The notes under the pieces are model-generated. The model made no database searches and had not been told where the DNA came from. It worked only from the letters and a program-made list of their open reading frames with translations. From the NCBI GenBank assembly GCA_003566395.1, contig PXDL01000471.1:1-15322 (forward strand): a stretch of DNA of 15,322 nucleotides. Direction: 5' to 3'. The position numbers were made by a program, and so were the translations under genes. Positions within the stretch are counted from its first letter, which is position 1. Every line of letters begins with the position of its first letter. The stretch is from Balneolia bacterium. Lineage in GTDB: Bacteria; Bacteroidota; Rhodothermia; Balneolales; Cyclonatronaceae. Below are positions 7,258 to 14,262 of the stretch, one piece after another.

Positions 7258-7311
7258 CGGTTTTCCTTTAATTTTATCTGACAACTCCACTTCACAAAAC
7301 CACCCTACATC

Positions 7312-8034
7312 ATGAACAGAAGAGAATATTTGAAAAAATCTATCGCAGGCGCCGCATTTGCCGGAGCTACAGGACTTGGCTTTACCGGGAATTCGTTCGC
7401 TGCAAAAGTAGCTGCCGACACCTACCGCAACGGGGAGTATGTTCTTCCCGACCTTGCCTACGACTATGACGCGCTTGAACCCCACGTGGATGCGAAAACC
7501 ATGGAACTGCACCACAGCAGGCATCATCAGGGGTATGTGAACGGGCTCAATAACGCCCTGTCTAAACTTGCAGAAGCAAGGGAAAGTGACGATTTCAGCC
7601 TCGTGAAGCACTGGAGCCGCGAAAGCGCCTTTCATGGCGGCGGGCATTTTCTCCACGCTATGTTCTGGGAAGTGATGGGGCCAAACGGAGGCGGAGAGCC
7701 CGGCGATCGCAGCCTCCGGAACGCAATTACCAATTCTTTTGGAAGTTTCGACGGATTCAAGCGGCATTTCAAGGCTGCCTCCGGAGCTGTAGAAGGCAGC
7801 GGCTGGGGTGTGATGGCCTATGAACCCAACAGCGGCAATCTGATTATTCATCAGGTAGAGCGGCAAAGTGATTTAAGCCTTTGGTCAACGCGTCCGCTGC
7901 TAATGGTGGATGTCTGGGAACATGCCTACTATCTGAACTATCAGAACCGCCGCGGCGACTACCTTGATAACTTTATGGAAGTTATTAACTGGGAGAAAGT
8001 TGCTGAAATGTATGATTCCGCAGCATCCGGCTAA
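7312..8034 (+). CDS. Tat-exported Fe/Mn superoxide dismutase
   Basis: Converts superoxide to oxygen and hydrogen peroxide. The N-terminus carries a twin-arginine motif (NRREYLKKS, residues 2-10) followed by a weakly hydrophobic Ala/Gly-rich stretch and a likely cut near FAA31, so export of the folded, metal-loaded enzyme to the periplasm is predicted. The mature part is a full Fe/Mn-SOD: ligands His67 (LHHSRHHQGYV), His115 (HFLHAMFW), Asp200 and His204 (DVWEHAYY), with gateway Tyr75. Gln185 in VERQ sits where Mn-type enzymes carry their second-sphere Gln, and Gly occupies the region where Fe-type enzymes carry Gln, which favours Mn or cambialistic use. No Shine-Dalgarno; ATG chosen because it gives the Tat motif at once. 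Monocistronic, with its own terminator. Confidence 0.95.
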   Translation: MNRREYLKKSIAGAAFAGATGLGFTGNSFAAKVAADTYRNGEYVLPDLAYDYDALEPHVDAKTMELHHSRHHQGYVNGLNNALSKLAEARESDDFSLVKHWSRESAFHGGGHFLHAMFWEVMGPNGGGEPGDRSLRNAITNSFGSFDGFKRHFKAASGAVEGSGWGVMAYEPNSGNLIIHQVERQSDLSLWSTRPLLMVDVWEHAYYLNYQNRRGDYLDNFMEVINWEKVAEMYDSAASG

Positions 8035-8061
8035 CGCCTGCATTTTTTTGATTGAGTATAG

Positions 8062-8093
8062 CGGAGGTGTGTTAAACACATCTCCGTTTTTTT
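8062..8093 (+). terminator. Strong intrinsic terminator after superoxide dismutase
   Basis: CGGAGGTGTGT plus T (8062-8072) pairs with ACACATCTCCG (8076-8086), an 11-bp stem with one G-U and a TAA loop, followed by seven T (8087-8093). Confidence 0.93.
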
Positions 8094-8484
8094 GTGATGA
8101 TATTTTTCAAGCAATTCGAATCCGTACAGCTTCACCCTTATTTTGAACGAAGCTAAATTAAACACTATCAAAGATATGGAGATATGTCCTCACTTCCAGA
8201 TCCCGGGCTTTTGCTGCCGGGAAATCCACATCAATTGACCCGCTTCGGGGATTCACGCATCTTTCGAAACCATCTCAAACCCGCGTATCAGCGTTGACGG
8301 CGAGTTTCGATCGGTGTCTTTTCGTAAAATAGCGAAATTTCGCTGACTGATAATTGGGATAATCTGCTCAATAATCGTTATTTTCATGACCGTGCAGACA
8401 GCCATCACTCAAACCTGAGCCGGCTGTTCCCAAACGGGGCGCAATAAAAGTATTAATCCGTTCCGCTGCATACTTATTTTTTGA
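8094..8484. other. Gene-free stretch upstream of the aconitase
   Basis: No protein of recognisable family or convincing length is encoded on either strand. It holds a TCCCGG/CCGGGA inverted repeat near 8200-8222, the 14-bp palindrome at 8331-8344, and a nested imperfect hairpin at 8398-8427 (ACAGCC/GGCTGT outside, CTCA/TGAG inside). Most of it lies farther upstream than a normal promoter needs, so it may be decayed coding sequence or hold an unseen small RNA. Confidence 0.5.
8331..8344. repeat. 14-bp perfect palindrome
   Basis: AGCGAAATTTCGCT is a perfect gapless palindrome 313 bp before the aconitase start. It has the form of a binding site for a dimeric regulator, but no gene-specific evidence links it to one. 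Confidence 0.4.
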
Positions 8485-8497
8485 AAGTGTAACACTT
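8485..8497. promoter_or_regulatory. 13-bp inverted repeat, possible operator of the aconitase gene
   Basis: AAGTGT, a central A, then ACACTT form a perfect inverted repeat about 160 bp before the aconitase ATG. An AATATTTG sequence at 8513-8520 differs from the TAnnTTTG -7 element at one base, so the repeat would sit where a promoter-overlapping regulator binds. Inference from position only. Confidence 0.35.
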
Positions 8498-8557
8498 GAA
8501 ATCATTATCAGAAATATTTGCAGGGTTTTTTATCGCCCTTTTATCTCGCTGTTTGCG

Positions 8558-8605
8558 GGATAATCCGGCGGCCCGCCGTTGCGTTATCCTGCCGGCGGTT
8601 TTATT
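8558..8605 (+). promoter_or_regulatory. Mutually exclusive hairpins in the aconitase leader (possible attenuator)
   Basis: Fold A: GGATAA (8558-8563) with TTATCC (8584-8589), enclosing CGGC (8566-8569) with GCCG (8575-8578). Fold B: CCGCCG (8573-8578) with CGGCGG (8593-8598), an all-GC stem followed by TTTTATT (8599-8605), which resembles a terminator. The folds share 8575-8578, so only one can form. The site is about 50 nt before the ATG. The pairings are seen; a regulatory role is speculative. Confidence 0.4.
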
Positions 8606-8656
8606 AAATTACATATACAGACTCCGCAAATCTTTCGTAATCCCGGAAAACACATT

Positions 8657-11386
8657 ATGAGCACTACCAAAAATTTTGCCGGCAGCCGCTCGGTACTTCA
8701 AACAAAAAGCGGCCCGGGCGTAGTTTACCGGATCAATACGCTCGAAAAAGAAGGCTATGGAAATGTCAGCCGACTTCCGTTTTCAATTAAAATACTTTTG
8801 GAATCGGTCCTTCGCGAATTCGACGACTATGTAGTAACCGAAAAAGACATCAAGCTTCTGGCCGGTTATAATCCGGCAAAAGCGGCTTCATCGGAAATTC
8901 CATTTAAACCGGCACGGGTCGTCCTTCAGGATTTCACGGGTGTACCCTCGGTTGTTGATCTGGCTGCATTGCGTTCGGCCATGGCTCGCGCAGGCGGCGA
9001 TCCACAGAAAATCAACCCCGTCGTTCCCGTCGATCTCGTCATCGACCACTCCGTTCAGGTCGATACATTCGGTCAGGAATACGCGTTTATGTTCAATCGC
9101 CAGAAAGAGTTTGAACGGAACCGTGAGCGCTATGAATTTCTGCGCTGGGGACAAAAAGCATTCAAAAATTTCAGCGTGGTTCCTCCGGCGCGCGGTATTG
9201 TGCATCAGGTTAATCTGGAGTATCTGGCAAAAGCGGTTTGGAGCCGTGAAGAAAACGGCGAGCGCATTCTCTACCCGGATTCACTGGTAGGGACCGACTC
9301 CCACACCACCATGATTAACGGCCTTGGGATTCTCGGCTGGGGCGTTGGCGGTATCGAGGCGGAGGCCGTTATGCTCGGTCAGCCGATCTACATGCTGATT
9401 CCTGAAGTGATTGGGTTCAAGGTTACCGGCAAAATGCCGGAAGGCGTTACGGCAACCGACCTTACCCTTACCGTAACTCAGATGCTGCGCAAAAAAGGCG
9501 TAGTTGGTAAATTCGTAGAGTTTTACGGAGACGGACTCTCCAGTATGAGCCTGCCCGACCGTGCCACCATCGCCAATATGGCTCCCGAATACGGAGCTAC
9601 CGTCGGGTTCTTCCCGATCGACAAAGAATCTCTGCGTTACATGGAGCGTACCGGCCGTTCAGAAGAACTTTGTGATACGGTAGAACGCTACACCAAGGAA
9701 CAAGGACTTTTCCGCGAAGACGGGATGCAGGATCCTGTTTTTACCGACACCCTTCACCTTGATCTTTCCACCATCGAGACTTCCCTGGCCGGACCGAAGC
9801 GTCCGCAGGACAGAGTGCCCCTCGATGAAATGAAACGCTCGTTCAACACATCCCTCACCAGTAAAGAGCCCACAAGCGGTTTTGCCCTTACTCAGGAGAA
9901 ACTGGCCAGCAAGGGCACCTTCAAAAACGGTACCACCCTGGAGATGAAACACGGGGATGTAGTAATAGCGGCGATTACATCCTGTACCAACACTTCCAAT
10001 CCCTCGGTTATGCTCGGAGCCGGAATTGTGGCCAAGAAAGCCAACGAACGCGGCCTCAAGGTACCTCCCTATGTGAAGACTTCGCTTGCTCCGGGTTCCC
10101 GTGTGGTAACAGAATACCTCGAAGAAGCAAAACTTACGCCCGAGCTCGATAAGCTTGGATTTAATCTGGTCGGCTACGGATGCACAACCTGTATCGGTAA
10201 CTCCGGTCCGCTTCCCGATGCCGTGGAAGCAGCCATTAAAGAAGGCGACCTTATCGTGGCCGGGGTACTCTCGGGTAACCGGAATTTCGAAGGGCGAATT
10301 CATGCCAATGTAAAAGCCAACTATCTGGCTTCACCTCCGCTCGTGGTGGCCTACGCCCTGGCCGGCACTGTGGATATCGACCTTTCCACCGAGCCGCTCG
10401 GCAAAGACAAAGAAGGCAACGATGTCTTTTTACGTGATGTCTGGCCCACAACCGATGAAATACTTGAACATCTCGACAATGCCGTTCGTCCGGACCTGTT
10501 CCACAAAATGTACGACGGCATCGCCGACTCGAATGAAGAGTGGAACAACATCCCGATAACAGGCGGAGCTCTTTTTGAGTGGAAGGATGATTCGACCTAC
10601 ATACAGGAGCCGCCGTTCTTCCAGAATATGAATCCGGAAACCGAACCGGTGAAGCCGATCAAAAATGCACGCGTGCTGGTTAAAGTGGGCGATTCAATCA
10701 CCACCGACCATATTTCTCCCGCCGGTGCCATCAAATCCGACAGCCCGGCAGGGTTTTATTTGATTTCCAACGGTGTTGAGAACAAAGATTTCAACTCCTA
10801 TGGCTCCCGTCGTGGAAACGACCGCGTTATGACCCGCGGTACCTTCGCAAACGTGAGGCTCAAAAATCAGCTTGCCCCGGGTACCGAAGGCGGATACACA
10901 ACCTATTTCCCGACCGGCGAGGTTCGCTTTATTTATGATGCCTCCATGGATTATCAGAAAGAAGGCACCCCGCTTGTAGTTTTGGCCGGAAAAGAATACG
11001 GCACGGGCTCATCGCGCGACTGGGCTGCCAAAGGAACAAATCTCCTCGGAGTGCGCGCGGTTATCGCCGAATCATTTGAACGTATTCACCGCTCCAACCT
11101 GGTTGGGATGGGCGTTTTGCCGCTTCAGTTTGAAGAAGGACAGAATGCCGAAACACTCGGCCTCGACGGGAATGAATATTTCACCATAGAACTCGACGAC
11201 AACCTTAAAGCACAGCAGGAAATCTGGGTGACCGCTTCCAAAAGCAACAAGCCCGATTTCGACGGCAAAGTAAGCCGCTTCAAAACGGTCTGCCGAATCG
11301 ACACGCCTGTGGAGGTTGAATATTTCGAAAATGGTGGTATTTTACAGACAGTCCTCCGTAAGTTCATGAAAGGGGACGACGTCTAA
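8657..11386 (+). CDS. acnA: Aconitate hydratase, AcnA/IRP1-type
   Basis: Isomerises citrate to isocitrate through cis-aconitate in the TCA cycle, in the cytoplasm, using a [4Fe-4S] cluster. In the 909-aa protein the three cluster cysteines are C443 (TSCTNTSNPSVMLGAG) and C509/C512 (GYGCTTCIGNSGPL). Active-site blocks are GTDSHTTMINGLG at about 212-224, GDSITTDHISPAGAI, YGSRRGNDRVMTRGTFANVR and, in the swivelling C-terminal domain, YGTGSSRDWAAKG at about 781-793. Length and motif order match the AcnA/IRP1 branch rather than AcnB or the mitochondrial type. The ATG at 8657 is chosen: the frame is open back to a TTG at 8579, but those 26 extra residues do not look like aconitase and overlap the GC-rich hairpins. 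It appears to be transcribed alone, with a terminator on each side. It is intact. Confidence 0.97.
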   Translation: MSTTKNFAGSRSVLQTKSGPGVVYRINTLEKEGYGNVSRLPFSIKILLESVLREFDDYVVTEKDIKLLAGYNPAKAASSEIPFKPARVVLQDFTGVPSVVDLAALRSAMARAGGDPQKINPVVPVDLVIDHSVQVDTFGQEYAFMFNRQKEFERNRERYEFLRWGQKAFKNFSVVPPARGIVHQVNLEYLAKAVWSREENGERILYPDSLVGTDSHTTMINGLGILGWGVGGIEAEAVMLGQPIYMLIPEVIGFKVTGKMPEGVTATDLTLTVTQMLRKKGVVGKFVEFYGDGLSSMSLPDRATIANMAPEYGATVGFFPIDKESLRYMERTGRSEELCDTVERYTKEQGLFREDGMQDPVFTDTLHLDLSTIETSLAGPKRPQDRVPLDEMKRSFNTSLTSKEPTSGFALTQEKLASKGTFKNGTTLEMKHGDVVIAAITSCTNTSNPSVMLGAGIVAKKANERGLKVPPYVKTSLAPGSRVVTEYLEEAKLTPELDKLGFNLVGYGCTTCIGNSGPLPDAVEAAIKEGDLIVAGVLSGNRNFEGRIHANVKANYLASPPLVVAYALAGTVDIDLSTEPLGKDKEGNDVFLRDVWPTTDEILEHLDNAVRPDLFHKMYDGIADSNEEWNNIPITGGALFEWKDDSTYIQEPPFFQNMNPETEPVKPIKNARVLVKVGDSITTDHISPAGAIKSDSPAGFYLISNGVENKDFNSYGSRRGNDRVMTRGTFANVRLKNQLAPGTEGGYTTYFPTGEVRFIYDASMDYQKEGTPLVVLAGKEYGTGSSRDWAAKGTNLLGVRAVIAESFERIHRSNLVGMGVLPLQFEEGQNAETLGLDGNEYFTIELDDNLKAQQEIWVTASKSNKPDFDGKVSRFKTVCRIDTPVEVEYFENGGILQTVLRKFMKGDDV

Positions 11387-11438
11387 ACTTTGCAAACCGC
11401 AACTAAATTGTAGTGGCTTCCATCACTACTTGCACTGT

Positions 11439-11465
11439 AAAAGGCCGCCTTTTGTGCGGCCTTTT
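11439..11465 (+). terminator. Intrinsic terminator after aconitase
   Basis: AAAAGGCCGC (11439-11448) pairs perfectly with GCGGCCTTTT (11456-11465) around a 7-nt loop; further T-rich sequence follows. A small GTAGTG/CACTAC hairpin precedes it at about 11410-11429. Confidence 0.88.
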
Positions 11466-11497
11466 CTGTTTCTGAACTTTTTTCCTCTACTTCACTC

Positions 11498-11794
11498 ATG
11501 GCCTGGTATTCCAAAAAGCCGAAAGCGATAGGCGATTTACTAAAAGATTTTGTCGATACCTATCCGGCCCAGGAAAAGTTGAAACGGGGAATGGTGCTTT
11601 CGGTTTTTCCGGAAGTGGCCGGGGAACGCATCATGGAACAAGTGGAAGATGTGTATATGAAGGGCAATACGCTCTTCGTAAAAGTCAGCAATCAGGCCTG
11701 GCGACAGGAGCTGTACTTTCAGCGGCATCAGTTCAGAGAGAAACTGAACAGGAAAGTTCGGGGCGAAATTGTAAAGGATGTTATTTTCAGATAA
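11498..11794 (+). CDS. DUF721 / DciA-like protein
   Basis: A 98-aa single-domain protein. It has the family pattern: an N-terminal helix region (AIGDLLKDFVDTY), a central VFPEVAGERIMEQVEDVYMKG, then LFVKVSNQAWRQEL (about 59-72) and a Lys/Arg-rich C-terminal helix with LNRKV. In the family the LxVxVxxxAWxxEL strand-turn-helix is the KH-like fold characteristic of DciA, the replicative helicase (DnaB) loader or regulator in bacteria lacking DnaC. Short stand-alone versions like this are usual in Bacteroidota, often near recF; here recF is not adjacent. No Shine-Dalgarno. It follows the aconitase terminator by 32 bp, so its promoter probably overlaps that terminator, and it may be co-transcribed with the YbbR gene 126 bp on. 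The family is clear; the exact role is by homology. Confidence 0.85.
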   Translation: MAWYSKKPKAIGDLLKDFVDTYPAQEKLKRGMVLSVFPEVAGERIMEQVEDVYMKGNTLFVKVSNQAWRQELYFQRHQFREKLNRKVRGEIVKDVIFR

Positions 11795-11920
11795 ATCCGG
11801 CTCCACTTCTCCCCAACAGATATCACCCTGACGATATTATTCATATCTTCCAATACCGTTCACTTTGTCAATCAGACCTTCTGAGCACGACTAAACCGCC
11901 AAGCAGGAAAAGCCACTACT

Positions 11921-12916
11921 ATGTTTCAGTTTTTTGATGCCATACGAGAGAAACTGAAGCTGCCGTCCGGAGCGAAGGAAGCAGGCGGCAGTACAAGTAC
12001 CATGCAGCGAACCGAGAAAATCGTTGTATTTATTTTTGCGTTCAGTATCGCCCTTGCGCTTTGGCTGCTTATCAGTTTGGGCAGAGATTTTGTAGTAACA
12101 ATGCAGCTCCCCCTGGAATATGGTGATTTCCCGGAAAATCAGGCCCCGCTTCAGGAGTTGCCGAATTACACCAACGCAACTTTCACCGGTGAAGGGTGGA
12201 AACTGCTGGGTATTTACGGGAATCCTCCCCGCATATCGGTTGATCTTGAAGAAGAAGCTACTAACATTCAGGATGCCATACAGATGCAGCTTGCCGCCGT
12301 ACAGGATGTAACTCTGAACCGCGTTGAACCCTCGGTTGTAAATATCCGGACAGAGGAAGCTCTGGAAAAAAAAATACCGGTTGAAAATAACGTACGCCTC
12401 GATTTCCGATCGCAATACCGCTCTATCGGTGATCCGGAAATTTCACCCGACAGCATCACCATACGCGGTGCCCGTTCGCTGGTTGAATCAATAGACAGCT
12501 GGCCTACGCGTCAGCTCCGGTTCGAAGATCTGAGCCAGACACTCGAAGCGTGGGTTCCGCTTGAAGAGAGTAGTGATCTTATAAAACTCAGCCACAGAGA
12601 GGTGCAATATCGTAGCGAAATCGCGGAATTTACCGAGGGCGAAATTCGTGTTCCGGTTGAAATCCAGGGCCTTGCCGACGACAGCCGGGTTGTGCTGACT
12701 CCCTCCTCGGTTAACATCCGGTATAATGTGCCGGTTTCACAGTACAACACCTCACGGAACCTCACTCTGGTAAGGGCTTTCGTTCCCTGGTCCGATATCC
12801 GGCAGGACACCACCGGCTACGTGGTTCCGGAATTTGAGATACTCGATACAGGCCTGGAAATCAGCATTCGATCTACCGTACCCCGAAGGTTATCCTACTT
12901 TATAGTGGTCGATTAG
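11921..12916 (+). CDS. YbbR-domain membrane-anchored protein (CdaR-like)
   Basis: Anchored by one transmembrane helix (about residues 34-53, KIVVFIFAFSIALALWLLIS) with the rest outside the cytoplasm. Residues about 58-331 hold repeated YbbR-type beta domains; signs are the recurring strand pairs such as KKIPVENNVRLDF, SPDSITIRGARSLVESI, GEIRVPVEIQGL and TPSSVNIRYNVP. In Firmicutes the YbbR protein CdaR controls the diadenylate cyclase CdaA; in Bacteroidota YbbR proteins are common but less studied, and no cdaA is in the window. The first ATG gives a 33-residue cytoplasmic tail; a start at Met28 (position 12002) would also keep the membrane helix. Its 3' end lies 9 bp from the convergent ispH stop. 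Confidence 0.82.
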   Translation: MFQFFDAIREKLKLPSGAKEAGGSTSTMQRTEKIVVFIFAFSIALALWLLISLGRDFVVTMQLPLEYGDFPENQAPLQELPNYTNATFTGEGWKLLGIYGNPPRISVDLEEEATNIQDAIQMQLAAVQDVTLNRVEPSVVNIRTEEALEKKIPVENNVRLDFRSQYRSIGDPEISPDSITIRGARSLVESIDSWPTRQLRFEDLSQTLEAWVPLEESSDLIKLSHREVQYRSEIAEFTEGEIRVPVEIQGLADDSRVVLTPSSVNIRYNVPVSQYNTSRNLTLVRAFVPWSDIRQDTTGYVVPEFEILDTGLEISIRSTVPRRLSYFIVVD

Positions 12917-12925
12917 GCCGCCGGT

Positions 12926-14179
12926 TCAGCCTGCCTCCGCCGTCGATTCCCGGAACGGAGCCAGCACATCCTCCACCGCTTCGGTGCCATTAAAGTAACT
13001 CAGAACTTTCAGTATCACTTCATCCACCAGAATATCCGGGCAGGACGCCCCCGAGGTGATGGCAATGCGCACTTTGTCTCTGTCTTGCTCGGGCAGCCAA
13101 CCGCGTGTGGCCCGTTCTTCTTTTTCCCACTGATTAAAGTGATGCACTTCATCGCGGGAAATAATTTCAGCAGCATCTTTGATGTGATAAGTCGGGAAGC
13201 AGTGCTCCAACAGTTCCACCAGATGCATGGTATTGGATGAATTATAGCCGCCTACTACCAGCGCCAGGTCGGCATCGGTTTGCATGAGCGAACGCGTGGC
13301 ATTTTGATTTTCATTTGTGGCATAACAGAGCGTATCGGAGGTATCGGCGAAATGATTACGGATGTCTTCCTCCCCGTATTTTTCGATCGCGGCGGATTTA
13401 AGAATCTCCATCACCTCTTTCGTTTCGGTAGCCAGCATCGTGGTCTGATTGATCACCCCGAATTTTTCAAGATCGGTCTGCGGGTTAAATCCCGGGGTAC
13501 ATTTATGGCCGAAGGGTCCATCAAACTCAGAAAACGGACGTTTCCCCAGCATGAATTCGGCAAGCATTCGGGCTTCTTCGGGGTTCAGTACCACAACCAC
13601 GGCCGAAGACGCTTCGGCACTGTGTGAAAACGTGGCCCTGGTTTCTTCGTGATTGTGCTTACCGTGAATGACGAGTGCATTCTCTTTCTTCCCGAGCTGA
13701 TTGCCGCGTTTCCAGACTTTCTCAACAAAAGGACAGGTGGTGTCGAACTGATAGGGATCGATGCCCTGTTTTTCGAGCTCCTTCTGGATTTCAAGCGTGG
13801 TTCCGAAGGCAGGCACAATCACAATATCGTCCTTATTAAGGGTTGATATGGGCACGATGGGAGTGCCGTCTGTTTCAAACAAAAACTTCACCCCGCGCTT
13901 TTGAAGATCGTGGTTCACGTTGGGATTGTGGATCATTTCACTGAGCAGAAAAATCCTGCGGTCCGGATGCTGTTCCACGGTACGGTAGGCAATGTCGATG
14001 GCGTTTTCCACGCCGTAGCAAAATCCGAAATGGCGGGGAATAATAAATTCCACCGGACCAAAATCAACCCTTACCGGCTCAGTATCCTTTTTACGGGGGT
14101 CGAGAATCTGCCGGGCATCCTTGATGGTGCGGATGATATCCGATTTGTAAAATTCCGGGATGTCAAACTTTTTAGCCAT
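12926..14179 (-). CDS. ispH: 4-hydroxy-3-methylbut-2-enyl diphosphate reductase (LytB)
   Basis: Last step of the MEP isoprenoid pathway: reduces HMBPP to isopentenyl and dimethylallyl diphosphate with a [4Fe-4S] cluster. The three cluster cysteines are C54 (RHFGFCYGVENAID), C149 (DTTCPFVEKVW) and C285 (DTLCYATNENQNA). Substrate-binding blocks are MIHNPNVNHDLQKRG (about 82-96), HGKHNHEETRATFS (about 172-185, with the acid-base Glu), GGYNSSNTMHLVEL and TSGASCPDILVDEV. At 417 aa it is longer than the ~316-aa E. coli enzyme; the extra N-terminal 40 residues (KFDIPEFYKSDII) and internal insertions are usual in Bacteroidota homologs. It follows smc by 83 bp on the same strand, with no evident promoter or terminator between, so they may be co-transcribed. 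Confidence 0.96.
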   Translation of the reverse strand: MAKKFDIPEFYKSDIIRTIKDARQILDPRKKDTEPVRVDFGPVEFIIPRHFGFCYGVENAIDIAYRTVEQHPDRRIFLLSEMIHNPNVNHDLQKRGVKFLFETDGTPIVPISTLNKDDIVIVPAFGTTLEIQKELEKQGIDPYQFDTTCPFVEKVWKRGNQLGKKENALVIHGKHNHEETRATFSHSAEASSAVVVVLNPEEARMLAEFMLGKRPFSEFDGPFGHKCTPGFNPQTDLEKFGVINQTTMLATETKEVMEILKSAAIEKYGEEDIRNHFADTSDTLCYATNENQNATRSLMQTDADLALVVGGYNSSNTMHLVELLEHCFPTYHIKDAAEIISRDEVHHFNQWEKEERATRGWLPEQDRDKVRIAITSGASCPDILVDEVILKVLSYFNGTEAVEDVLAPFRESTAEAG

Positions 14180-14262
14180 GAAGCTTATGGTATAAAACTG
14201 ATTGTGATTTGTGCCGAACCGAACGGCAACTTCATAACACGCCGCCGCTTTTGTCCGTGCCC

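Noticed and set aside
7204..7866. 220-codon minus-strand frame opposite the superoxide dismutase
   Set aside because: It is antisense to a gene with all metal ligands intact; the protein has no recognisable domain.
8128..8154. AGCTTC/GAAGCT inverted repeat after the superoxide dismutase terminator
   Set aside because: Only 6 bp with a 15-nt loop and no T-run; a strong terminator already lies at 8062-8093.
8176..8238. 20-codon reading frame in the gene-free stretch (MEICPHFQIPG...)
   Set aside because: Too short, no ribosome site, no known family; nothing separates it from chance.
8579..8656. Longer aconitase start at TTG 8579
   Set aside because: The 26 extra residues do not resemble the aconitase N-terminus, the start would be a rare TTG, and the stretch overlaps the GC-rich leader hairpins. 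ATG 8657 gives the usual family length.
9659..10303. 214-codon minus-strand frame inside the aconitase gene
   Set aside because: It lies wholly within a conserved enzyme on the other strand; composition is that of an antisense shadow.
14212..14228. TGCCG/CGGCA hairpin between smc and ispH as a terminator
   Set aside because: Five base pairs, no T-tract on the minus strand; too weak to call.
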